Notes under the pieces: model-generated
What the model was told of the DNA's origin: nothing
The model's database searches: none
What the model saw: the letters and a program-made list of their open reading frames with translations, nothing else
Assembly: GCA_023053545.1 (NCBI GenBank)
Contig: JAKZAN010000056.1
Location: forward strand, 1 to 64,000
DNA length: 64,000 nucleotides
Reading direction: 5' to 3'
DNA from: Lepidurus packardi
Taxonomy: Eukaryota; Arthropoda; Branchiopoda; Notostraca; Triopsidae
Shown here: one piece after another, positions 13,401 to 27,410 of the stretch
How positions within the stretch are numbered: the stretch's first letter is position 1
Layout: the number at the start of each line of letters is the position of its first letter
Translations under genes and position numbers: made by a program

Positions 13401-16400
13401 CCTTACGTACTGAACTTATTCCTTACGGACTGAATTAATTCCTTACGGACTGAAATAATTTCTTACGGACTGAATTAATACCTTACTCACTGAATTAATT
13501 CCTTACTGACTGAATTAATTCCTTACGGACTGAATTAATTCCTTACGGACTGAATTAATTCTTTACGGACTTAATTAATTCACTACGGACTGAATTAATA
13601 CCTTACGGATTGAATTAATTCCTTACGGACAGAATTAATTCCTTACGGACTGAATTAATTCCTTACGGACTTAATTATTTCCTTACGGACTGAATTAATT
13701 CTTTAGGATTGATTGAATTCCTTTCTTACTGAATTAATTCCTTACGGACTGAATTAATTTCTTACGGACTGAATTAATTCCTTACGGACTGAATTAATTC
13801 ATTACGGACATAATTAATCCATTACGGACTGAATTAATTCCTTACGTACTGAACTTATTCATTACGGACTGAATTAATTCCTTACGGACTGAATTAATTC
13901 CTTACGGACTGAATTAATTCTTTAGGATTGATTGAATTCCTTTCTTACCGAATTAATTCCTTACGGACTGAATTAATTCCTTACGGACTGAATTAATTCC
14001 TTACGGACTGAATTAATTCCTTACGGACTGAATTAATTCCTTACGGACTGAATTAATACCTTACGGACTGAATTAAATCCTTACGGACTGAATTAATTCC
14101 TTACGGACTGAATTAATTCCTTACGGACTGAAATAATTCCTTACTGACTGAATTAATTCCTTACGGACTGAATTAATTCCTTACGGACTGAATTAATTCC
14201 TTACGGACTTAATTAATTCCTTACGTACTTAATTAATTCCTTACGGTCTGAATTAATTCCGTACGGATTTTATTAACTACTTACGGACTGAATTAATTCC
14301 TTACGGACTTAAGTAATTCCTTACGGACTGAATTAATTCTTTAGGATTGATTGAATTCCTTTCTTACCGAATTAATTCCTTACGGACTGAATTAGTTCCT
14401 TATGGACTGAATTAATTCCTTACAGACTTAATTATTTCCTTACGGACTGAATTAATTCTTTAGGATTGATTGAATTCCTTTCTTACTGAATTAATTCCTT
14501 ACGGACTGAATTAATTCATTACCGACATAATTAAATCCTTACAGACTGAAATTATTCCTTATGGACTTAACTAATTCCGTAAGGAATGAATTAATTAATT
14601 ACGGACTGAAATAATTCCTTACGGACTGAATTAATTCCTTACGGACTGAATTAATTCCTTACGGACTGAATTAATTCCTTACGGACTGAATTAATTCCTT
14701 ACGGACTGTATTAATTCCTTTCTTACTGAATTAATTCCTTACGGACTGAATTAATTCCTTAATTAATTCCTTACGGACTGAATTAATTTCATACGGACTG
14801 AATTAATTCATTACGGACTTAATTAATCCAATACGTACTTAATTAATTCCTTACGTACTTAATTAATTCCTTACGGTCTGAATTAATTCCGTACGGATTT
14901 TATTAACTACTTACGGACTGAATTAGTTCCTTACGGACTGAAATAATTCCTTACTGACTGAATTAATTCCTTACGGACTGAATTAATTCCTTACGGACTG
15001 AATTAATTCCTTACGGACTTAATTAATTCCTTACGTACTTAATTAATTCCTTACGGTCTAAATTAATTCCGTACGGATTTTATTAACTACTTACGGACTG
15101 AATTAGTTCCTTACGGACTTAATTAATTCCTTACGGACTGAATTAATTCCTTAAGGACTGAATTAATTCCTTACGGACTGAATTATTTCCTTACGGACTG
15201 AATTAATTCTTTAGGATTGATTGAATTCCTTTCTTACCGAATTAATTCCTTACGGACTGAATTAATTCCTTATGGACTGAATTAATTCCTTACGGACTTA
15301 ATTATTTCCTTACGGACTGAATTAATTCTTTAGGATTGATTGAATTCCTTTCTTACTGAATTAATTCCTTACGGACTGAATTAATTCCTTACGGACTGAA
15401 TTAATTCATTACCGACATAATTAAATCCTTACAGACTGAAATTATTCCTTATGGACTTGACTAATTCCGTAAGGAATGAATTAATTAATTACGGACTGAA
15501 ATAATTCCTTACGGACTGAATTATTTCCTTACGGACTGAATTAATTCCTTACGGACTTAATTAATTCCTTACGGACTGTATTAATTCCTTTCTTACTGAA
15601 TAAATTCCTTACGGACTGAATTAATTCCTTAATTAATTCCTTACGGACTGAATTAATTTCATACGGACTGAATTAATTCATTACGGACTTAATTAATCCA
15701 ATACGTACTGAACTTATTCATTACGGACTGAATTAATTCCTTACGGACTGAATTAATTCCTTACGGACTGAACTAATACCTAACGGACTGAATTAATACC
15801 TTACGGACTGAATTAATGCCTTACGGACTGAATTAATACGTTACGGACTGAATTAATTCCTTACGGACAGAATTAATTCTTTACGGACTGAATTAATTCC
15901 TTACGGATTTAATTAATTCCTCACGGACTGAATTAATTCCTTACGGACTGAATTAATTCCTTACGGACTGAATTATTTCCTTTCGGACTGAATTAATTCT
16001 TTAGGATTGATTGAATTCCTTTCTTACTGAATTAATTTCTTACGGACTGAATCAATTTCTTACGGACTGAATTAAATCCTTACGGACTGAATTAATTCCT
16101 TACTGACTGAATTAATTCCTTACGCACTGAATTAATTCTTTACGGACTGAATTAATTCCTTACGGACTGAATCAATTCCTTAATTAATTCCTTACGGAAT
16201 GAATTAATTTCATACGGACTGAATTAATTCCTTACGGACTGAATTAATTCCTTACTGACTGAATTAATTCCTTACGGACTGAATTAATTCCTTACGGACT
16301 GAATTAATTCTTTACGGACTTAATTAATTCACTACGGACTGAATTAATACCTTACGGACTGAATTAAATCCTTACGGACAGAATTATTTCCTTACGGACT

Positions 16401-19180
16401 GAATTAATTCTTTAGGATTGATTGAATTCCTTTCTTACTGAATTAATTCATTACGGACATAATTAATCCATTACGGACTGAATTAATTCCTTACGTACTG
16501 AACTTATTCATTACGGACTGAATTAATTCCCTACGGACTGAATAAATACCTAACGGACTGAATTAATACCTTACGGACTGAATTAAATCCTTACGGACAG
16601 ATTTAAACCCTTACGGACTGAAGTAATTCCTTACGGACTGAATTAATTCCTTACGGACTGAATTAAATCCTTACGGACAGAATTAAACCCTTACGGACTG
16701 AAGTAATTCCTTACGGACTGAATTAATTCCTTACGGACTGAATTAATTCCTTACGGACTGAATTAATTCCTTACGGACTGAATTAATTCCTTATGGACTG
16801 AATTAATTCCTTACGGACTGAATTAATTCATTACCGACATAATTAAATCCTTACAGACTGAAATTATTCCTTATGGACTTAACTAATTCCGTAAGGAATG
16901 AATTAATTAATTACGTACTGAAATAATTCCTTACGGACTGAATTAATTCCTTACGGACTGAATTAATTCCTTACGGACTGAATTAATTCCTTATGGACTG
17001 AATTAATTCCTTTCGGACTGTATTAATTCCTTTCTTACTGAATTAATTCCTTACGGACTGAATTAATTCCTTAATTAATTCCTTACGGACTGAATTAATT
17101 TCATACGGACTGAATTAATTCATTACGGACTTAATTAATCCAATACGTACTGAACTTATTCATTACGGACTGAATTAATTCCTTACGGACTGAATTAATT
17201 CCTTACGGACTGAACTAATACCTAACGGACTGAATTAATACCTTACGGACTGAATTAATTCCTTACGGACTGAATTAATACGTTACGGACTGAATTAATT
17301 CCTTACGGACAGAATTATTTCCTTTCGGACTGAATTAATTCTTTAGGATTGATTGAATTCCTTTCTTACTGAATTAATTTCATACGGACTGAATTAACTC
17401 ATTACGGACTTAATTAATCCATTACGGACTGAATTAATTTCTTACGGACTGAATCAATTTCTTACGGACTGAATTAAATCCTTACGGATAGAATTAATTC
17501 CTTACGGACTGAATTAATTCCTTACGCACTGAATTAATTCTTTACGGACTGAATTAATTCCTTACGGACTGAATCAATTCCTTAATTAATTCCTTACGGA
17601 ATGAATTAATTTCATACGGACTGAATTAATTCCTTACGTACTGAACTTATTCCTTACGGACTGAATTAATTCCTTACGGACTGAATTAATTTCTTACGGA
17701 CTGAATTAATACCTTACTCACTGAATTAATTCCTTACTGACTGAATTAATTCCTTACGGACTGAATTAATTCCTACGGACTGAATTAATTCTTTACGGAC
17801 TTAATTAATTCACTACGGACTGAATTAATACCTTACGGATTGAATTAATTCCTTACGGACAGAATTAATTCCTTACGGACTGAATTAATTCCTTACGGAC
17901 TTAATTATTTCCTTACGGACTGAATTAATTCTTTAGGATTGATTGAATTCCTTTCTTACTGAATTAATTCCTTACGGACTGAATTAATTTCTTACGGACT
18001 GAATTAATTCCTTACGGATTGAATTAATTCATTACGGACATAATTAATCCATTACGGACTGAATTAATTCCTTACGTACTGAACTTATTCATTACGGACT
18101 GAATTAATTCCTTACGGACTGAATTAATTCCTTACGGACTGAATTAATTCTTTAGGATTGATTGAATTCCTTTCTTACCGAATTAATTCCTTACGGACTG
18201 AATTAATTCCTTACGGACTGAATTAATTCCTTACGGACTGAATTAATTCCTTACGGACTGAATTAATTCCTTACGGACTGAATTAATACCTTACGGACTG
18301 AATTAAATCCTTACGGACTGAATTAATTCCTTACGGACTGAATTAATTCCTTACGGACTGAAATAATTCCTTACTGACTGAATTAATTCCTTACGGACTG
18401 AATTAATTACTTACGGACTGAATTAATTCCTTACGGACTTAATTAATTCCTTACGTACTTAATTAATTCCTTACGGTCTGAATTAATTCCGTACGGATTT
18501 TATTAACTACTTACGGACTGAATTAATTCCTTACGGACTTAAGTAATTCCTTACGGACTGAATTAATTCCTTACGGACTGAATTAATTCCTTACGGACTG
18601 AATTAATTCCTTATGGACTGAATTAATTCCTTAAGGACTGAATTAATTCCTGACGGACTGAATTATTTCCTTACGGACTGAATTAATTCTTTAGGATTGA
18701 TTGAATTCCTTTCTTACCGAATTAATTCCTTACGGACTGAATTAGTTCCTTATGGACTGAATTAATTCCTTACAGACTTAATTATTTCCTTACGGACTGA
18801 ATTAATTCTTTAGGATTGATTGAATTCCTTTCTTACTGAATTAATTCCTTACGGACTGAATTAATTCATTACCGACATAATTAAATCCTTACAGACTGAA
18901 ATTATTCCTTATGGACTTAACTAATTCCGTAAGGAATGAATTAATTAATTACGGACTGAAATAATTCCTTACGGACTGAATTAATTCCTTACGGACTGAA
19001 TTAATTCCTTACGGACTGAATTAATTCCTTACGGACTGAATTAATTCCTTACGGACTGTATTAATTCCTTTCTTACTGAATTAATTCCTTACGGACTGAA
19101 TTAATTCCTTAATTAATTCCTTACGGACTGAATTAATTTCATACGGACTGAATTAATTCATTACGGACTTAATTAATCCA
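10500..19180. repeat. Large super-repeat, about 4.2-4.35 kb period
   Basis: Rare monomer variants recur at about 4.2-4.35 kb. ATTTAAACCC at 12,391 recurs at 16,602 (4,211 bp). CCTTACTCAC at about 13,486 recurs at 17,717 (4,231). ATTAGTTCCTTATGG at 14,391 recurs at 18,741 (4,350). CAATACGTACTTAATT at about 14,831 recurs at 19,181 (4,350). The spacing grows stepwise, as expected if small blocks of monomers were inserted in the second copy. Outer limits are approximate. Confidence 0.75.
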
Positions 19181-22100
19181 ATACGTACTTAATTAATTCC
19201 TTACGTACTTAATTAATTCCTTACGGTCTGAATTAATTCCGTACGGATTTTATTAACTACTTACGGACTGAATTAGTTCCTTACGGACTGAAATAATTCC
19301 TTACTGACTGAATTAATTCCTTACGGACTGAATTAATTCCTTACGGACTGAATTAATTCCTTACGGACTTAATTAATTCCTTACGTACTTAATTAATTCC
19401 TTACGGTCTGAATTAATTCCGTACGGATTTTATTAACTACTTACGGACTGAATTAGTTCCTTACGGACTTAATTAATTCCTTACGGACTGAATTAATTCC
19501 TTAAGGACTGAATTAATTCCTTACGGACTGAATTATTTCCTTACGGACTGAATTAATTCTTTAGGATTGATTGAATTCCTTTCTTACCGAATTAATTCCT
19601 TACGGACTGAATTAATTCCTTATGGACTGAATTAATTCCTTACGGACTTAATTATTTCCTTACGGACTGAATTAATTCTTTAGGATTGATTGAATTCCTT
19701 TCTTACTGAATTAATTCCTTACGGACTGAATTAATTCCTTACGGACTGAATTAATTCATTACCGACATAATTAAATCCTTACAGACTGAAATTATTCCTT
19801 ATGGACTTGACTAATTCCGTAAGGAATGAATTAATTAATTACGGACTGAAATAATTCCTTACGGACTGAATTAATTCCTTACGGACTGAATTATTTCCTT
19901 ACGGACTGAATTAATTCCTTACGGACTTAATTAATTCCTTACGGACTGTATTAATTCCTTTCTTACTGAATAAATTCCTTACGGACTGAATTAATTCCTT
20001 AATTAATTCCTTACGGACTGAATTAATTTCATACGGACTGAATTAATTCATTACGGACTTAATTAATCCAATACGTACTGAACTTATTCATTACGGACTG
20101 AATTAATTCCTTACGGACTGAATTAATTCCTTACGGACTGAACTAATACCTAACGGACTGAATTAATACCTTACGGACTGAATTAATTCCTTACGGACTG
20201 AATTAATACGTTACGGACTGAATTAATTCCTTACGGACAGAATTAATTCTTTACGGACTGAATTAATTCCTTACGGACTTAATTAATTCCTCACGGACTG
20301 AATTAATTCCTTACGGACTGAATTAATTCCTTACGGACTGAATTATTTCCTTTCGGACTGAATTAATTCTTTAGGATTGATTGAATTCCTTTCTTACTGA
20401 ATTAATTTCATACGGACTGAATTATCTCATTACGGACTTAATTAATCCATTACGGACTGAATTAATTTCTTACGGACTGAATCAATTTCTTACGGACTGA
20501 ATTAAATCCTTACGGACAGAATTAATTCCTTACGGACTGAATTAATTCCTTACGCACTGAATTAATTCTTTACGGACTGAATTAATTCCTTACGGACTGA
20601 ATCAATTCCTTAATTAATTCCTTACGGAATGAATTAATTTCATACGGACTGAATTAATTCCTTACGGACTGAATTAATTCCTTACTGACTGAATTAATTC
20701 CTTACGGACTGAATTAATTCCTTACGGACTGAATTAATTCTTTACGGACTTAATTAATTCACTACGGACTGAATTAATACCTTACGGACTGAATTAAATC
20801 CTTACGGACAGAATTATTTCCTTACGGACTGAATTAATTCTTTAGGATTGATTGAATTCCTTTCTTACTGAATTAATTCATTACGGACATAATTAATCCA
20901 TTACGGACTGAATTAATTCCTTACGTACTGAACTTATTCATTACGGACTGAATTAATTCCCTACGGACTGAATAAATACCTAACGGACTGAATTAATACC
21001 TTACGGACTGAATTAAATCCTTACGGACAGATTTAAACCCTTACGGACTGAAGTAATTCCTTACGGACTGAATTAATTCCTTACGGACTGAATTAAATCC
21101 TTACGGACAGAATTAAACCCTTACGGACTGAAATAATTCCTTACGGACTGAATTAATTCCTTACGGACTGAATTAATTCCTTACGGACTGAATTAATTCC
21201 TTACGGACTGAATTAATTCCTTACGGACTGTATTAATTCCTTTCTTACTGAATTAATTCCTTACGGACTGAATTAATTCCTTAATTAATTCCTTACGGAC
21301 TGAATTAATTTCATACGGACTGAATTAATTCATTACGGACTTAATTAATCCAATACGTACTTAATTAATTCCTTACGTACTTAATTAATTCCTTACGGTC
21401 TGAATTAATTCCGTACGGATTTTATTAACTACTTACGGACTGAATTAGTTCCTTACGGACTGAAATAATTCCTTACTGACTGAATTAATTCCTTACGGAC
21501 TGAATTAATTCCTTACGGACTGAATTAATTCCTTACGGACTTAATTAATTCCTTACGTACTTAATTAATTCCTTACGGTCTGAATTAATTCCGTACGGAT
21601 TTTATTAACTACTTACGGACTGAATTAGTTCCTTACGGACTTAATTAATTCCTTACGGACTGAATTAATTCCTTAAGGACTGAATTAATTCCTTACGGAC
21701 TGAATTAATTCTTTAGGATTGATTGAATTCCTTTCTTACCGAATTAATTCCTTACGGACTGAATTAATTCCTTATGGACTGAATTAATTCCTTACGGACT
21801 TAATTATTTCCTTACGGACTGAATTAATTCTTTAGGATTGATTGAATTCCTTTCTTACTGAATTAATTCCTTACGGACTGAATTAATTCCTTACGGACTG
21901 AATTAATTCATTACCGACATAATTAAATCCTTACAGACTGAAATTATTCCTTATGGACTTGACTAATTCCGTAAGGAATGAATTAATTAATTACGGACTG
22001 AAATAATTCCTTACGGACTGAATTAATTCCTTACGGACTGAATTATTTCCTTACGGACTGAATTAATTCCTTACGGACTTAATTAATTCCTTACGGACTG

Positions 22101-25100
22101 TATTAATTCCTTTCTTACTGAATAAATTCCTTACGGACTGAATTAATTCCTTAATTAATTCCTTACGGACTGAATTAATTTCATACGGACTGAATTAATT
22201 CATTACGGACTTAATTAATCCAATACGTACTGAACTTATTCATTACGGACTGAATTAATTCCTTACGGACTGAATTAATTCCTTACGGACTGAACTAATA
22301 CCTAACGGACTGAATTAATACCTTACGGACTGAATTAATTCCTTACGGACTGAATTAATACGTTACGGACTAAATTAATTCCTTACGGACAGAATTAATT
22401 CTTTACGGACTGAATTAATTCCTTACGGACTTAATTAACTCCTCACGGACTGAATTAATTCCTTACGGACTGAATTAATTCCTTACGGACTGAATTATTT
22501 CCTTTCGGACTGAATTAATTCTTTAGGATTGATTGAATTCCTTTCTTACTGAATTAATTTCATACGGACTGAATTAACTCATTACGGACTTAATTAATCC
22601 ATTACGGACTGAATTAATTTCTTACGGACTGAATCAATTTCTTACGGACTGAATTAAATCCTTACGGACAGAATTAATTCCTTACGGACTGAATTAATTC
22701 CTTACGCACTGAATTAATTCTTTACGGACTGAATTAATTCCTTACGGACTGAATCAATTCCTTAATTAATTCCTTACGGAATGAATTAATTTCATACGGA
22801 CTGAATTAATTCCTTACGGACTGAATTAATTCCTTACTGACTGAATTAATTCCTTACGGACTGAATTAATTCCTTACGGACTGAATTAATTCTTTACGGA
22901 CTTAATTAATTCACTACGGACTGAATTAATACCTTACGGACTGAATTAAATCCTTACGGACAGAATTATTTCCTTACGGACTGAATTAATTCTTTAGGAT
23001 TGATTGAATTCCTTTCTTACTGAATTAATTCATTACGGACATAATTAATCCATTACGGACTGAATTAATTCCTTACGTACTGAACTTATTCATTACGGAC
23101 TGAATTAATTCCCTACGGACTGAATAAATACCTAACGGACTGAATTAATACCTTACGGACTGAATTAAATCCTTACGGACAGATTTAAACCCTTACGGAC
23201 TGAAGTAATTCCTTACGGACTGAATTAATTCCTTACGGACTGAATTAAATCCTTACGGACAGAATTAAACCCTTACGGACTGAAATAATTCCTTACGGAC
23301 TGAATTAATTCCTTACGGACTGAATTAATTCCTTACGGACTGAATTAATTCCTTACGGACTGAATTAATTCCTTACGGACTGTATTAATTCCTTTCTTAC
23401 TGAATTAATTCCTTACGGACTGAATTAATTCCTTAATTAATTCCTTACGGACTGAATTAATTTCATACGGACTGAATTAATTCATTACGGACTTAATTAA
23501 TCCAATACGTACTTAATTAATTCCTTACGTACTTAATTAATTCCTTACGGTCTGAATTAATTCCGTACGGATTTTATTAACTACTTACGGACTGAATTAG
23601 TTCCTTACGGACTGAAATAATTCCTTACTGACTGAATTAATTCCTTACGGACTGAATTAATTCCTTACGGACTGAATTAATTCCTTACGGACTTAATTAA
23701 TTCCTTACGTACTTAATTAATTCCTTACGGTCTGAATTAATTCCGTACGGATTTTATTAACTACTTACGGACTGAATTAGTTCCTTACGGACTTAATTAA
23801 TTCCTTACGGACTGAATTAATTCCTTAAGGACTGAATTAATTCCTTACGGACTGAATTATTTCCTTACGGACTGAATTAATTCTTTAGGATTGATTGAAT
23901 TCCTTTCTTACCGAATTAATTCCTTACGGACTGAATTAATTCCTTATGGACTGAATTAATTCCTTACGGACTTAATTATTTCCTTACGGACTGAATTAAT
24001 TCTTTAGGATTGATTGAATTCCTTTCTTACTGAATTAATTCCTTACGGACTGAATTAATTCCTTACGGACTGAATTAATTCATTACCGACATAATTAAAT
24101 CCTTACAGACTGAAATTATTCCTTATGGACTTGACTAATTCCGTAAGGAATGAATTAATTAATTACGGACTGAAATAATTCCTTACGGACTGAATTAATT
24201 CCTTACGGACTGAATTATTTCCTTACGGACTGAATTAATTCCTTACGGACTTAATTAATTCCTTACGGACTGTATTAATTCCTTTCTTACTGAATAAATT
24301 CCTTACGGACTGAATTAATTCCTTAATTAATTCCTTACGGACTGAATTAATTTCATACGGACTGAATTAATTCATTACGGACTTAATTAATCCAATACGT
24401 ACTGAACTTATTCATTACGGACTGAATTAATTCCTTACGGACTGAATTAATTCCTTACGGACTGAACTAATACCTAACGGACTGAATTAATACCTTACGG
24501 ACTGAATTAATTCCTTACGGACTGAATTAATACGTTACGGACTGAATTAATTCCTTACGGACAGAATTAATTCTTTACGGACTGAATTAATTCCTTACGG
24601 ACTTAATTAATTCCTCACGGACTGAATTAATTCCTTACGGACTGAATTAATTCCTTACGGACTGAATTATTTCCTTTCGGACTGAATTAATTCTTTAGGA
24701 TTGATTGAATTCCTTTCTTACTGAATTAATTTCATACGGACTGAATTAACTCATTACGGACTTAATTAATCCATTACGGACTGAATTAATTTCTTACGGA
24801 CTGAATCAATTTCTTACGGACTGAATTAAATCCTTACGGACAGAATTAATTCCTTACGGACTGAATTAATTCCTTACGCACTGAATTAATTCTTTACGGA
24901 CTGAATTAATTCCTTACGGACTGAATCAATTCCTTAATTAATTCCTTACGGAATGAATTAATTTCATACGGACTGAATTAATTCCTTACGGACTGAATTA
25001 ATTCCTTACTGACTGAATTAATTACTTACGGACTGAATTAATTCCTTACGGACTGAATTAATTCTTTACGGACTTAATTAATTCACTACGGACTGAATTA

Positions 25101-25600
25101 ATACCTTACGGACTGAATTAAATCCTTACGGACAGAATTATTTCCTTACGGACTGAATTAATTCTTTAGGATTGATTGAATTCCTTTCTTACTGAATTAA
25201 TTCATTACGGACATAATTAATCCATTACGGACTGAATTAATTCCTTACGTACTGAACTTATTCATTACGGACTGAATTAATTCCCTACGGACTGAATAAA
25301 TACCTAACGGACTGAATTAATACCTTACGGACTGAATTAAATCCTTACGGACAGATTTAAACCCTTACGGACTGAAGTAATTCCTTACGGACTGAATTAA
25401 TTCCTTACGGACTGAATTAAATCCTTACGGACAGAATTAAACCCTTACGGACTGAAGTAATTCCTTACGGACTGAATTAATTCCTTACGGACTGAATTAA
25501 TTCCTTACGGACTGAATTAATTCCTTACGGACTGAATTAATTCCTTATGGACTGAATTAATTCCTTACGGACTGAATTAATTCATTACCGACATAATTAA
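19181..25600. repeat. Three tandem copies of a 2.15-2.17-kb super-repeat
   Basis: The variant ATACGTACTTAATTAATTCC begins units at 19,181, 21,353 and 23,505 (spacings 2,172 and 2,152). The marker ATTTAAACCC lies at 21,032, 23,184 and 25,356 (spacings 2,152 and 2,172). The 20-bp difference is one monomer. Units contain the same series of delimiters and hairpins and read as near-identical. The third copy fades into other HOR types after about 25.6 kb. Confidence 0.82.
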
Positions 25601-27410
25601 ATCCTTACAGACTGAAATTATTCCTTATGGACTTAACTAATTCCGTAAGGAATGAATTAATTAATTACGTACTGAAATAATTCCTTACGGACTGAATTAA
25701 TTCCTTACGGACTGAATTAATTCCTTACGGACTGAATTAATTCCTTATGGACTGAATTAATTCCTTACGGACTGTATTAATTCCTTTCTTACTGAATTAA
25801 TTCCTTACGGACTGAATTAATTTCATACGGACTGAATTAATTCATTACGGACTTAATTAATCCAATACGTACTGAACTTATTCATTACGGACTGAATTAA
25901 TTCCTTACGGACTGAATTAATTCCTTACGGACTGAACTAATACCTAACGGACTGAATTAATACCTTACGGACTGAATTAATTCCTTACGGACTGAATTAA
26001 TACGTTACGGACTGAATTAATTCCTTACGGACAGAATTATTTCCTTTCGGACTGAATTAATTCTTTAGGATTGATTGAATTCCTTTCTTACTGAATTAAT
26101 TTCATACGGACTGAATTAACTCATTACGGACTTAATTAATCCATTACGGACTGAATTAATTTCTTACGGACTGAATCAATTTCTTACGGACTGAATTAAA
26201 TCCTTACGGATAGAATTAATTCCTTACGGACTGAATTAATTCCTTACGCACTGAATTAATTCTTTACGGACTGAATTAATTCCTTACGGACTGAATCAAT
26301 TCCTTAATTAATTCCTTACGGAATGAATTAATTTCATACGGACTGAATTAATTCCTTACGTACTGAACTTATTCCTTACGGACTGAATTAATTCCTTACG
26401 GACTGAATTAATTTCTTACGGACTGAATTAATACCTTACTCACTGAATTAATTCCTTACTGACTGAATTAATTCTTTAGGATTGATTGAATTCCTTTCTT
26501 ACTGAATTAATTCCTTACGGACTGAATTAATTTCTTACGGACTGAATTAATTCCTTACGGACTGAATTAATTCATTACGGACATAATTAATCCATTACGG
26601 ACTGAATTAATTCCTTACGTACTGAACTTATTCATTACGGACTGAATTAATTCCTTACGGACTGAATTAATTCCTTACGGACTGAATAAATACCTAACGG
26701 ACTGAATTAATACCTTACGGACTGAATTAAATCCTTACGGACAGAATTAAATCCTTAGGGACTGAAGTAATTCCTTACGGACTGAATTAATTCCTTACGG
26801 ACTGAATTATTTCCTTACGGACTTAATTAATTCCTTACGGACTTAATTAATTCCTTAAGGACTGAATTAATACCTTACGGACTGAATTAAATCCTTACGG
26901 ACTGAATTAATTCCTTACGGACTGAATTAATTCCTTACGGACTGAAATAATTCCTTACTGACTGAATTATTCCTTACGGACGGAATTAATTCCTTACGGA
27001 CTGAATTAATTCCTTACGGACTTAATTAATTCCTTACGGAATTAATTAATTCCTTACGTACTTAATTAATTCCTTACGGTCTGAATAAATTCCTTACGGA
27101 CTGAATTAATTCCTTACGGACTGAATTATTTCCTTACGGACTGAATTAATTCTTTAGGATTGATTGAATTCCTTTCTTACCGAATTAATTCCTTACGGAC
27201 TGAATTAATTCCTTACGGACTGAATTAATTCCTTACGGACTGAATTATTTCCTTACGGACTGAATTAATTCTTTAGGATTGATTGAATTCCTTTCTTACC
27301 GAATTAATTCCTTACGGACTGAATTAATACCTTACGGACTGAATTAAATCCTTACGGACTGAATTAATTCCTTACGGACTGAATTAATTCCTTACGGACT
27401 GAAATAATTC

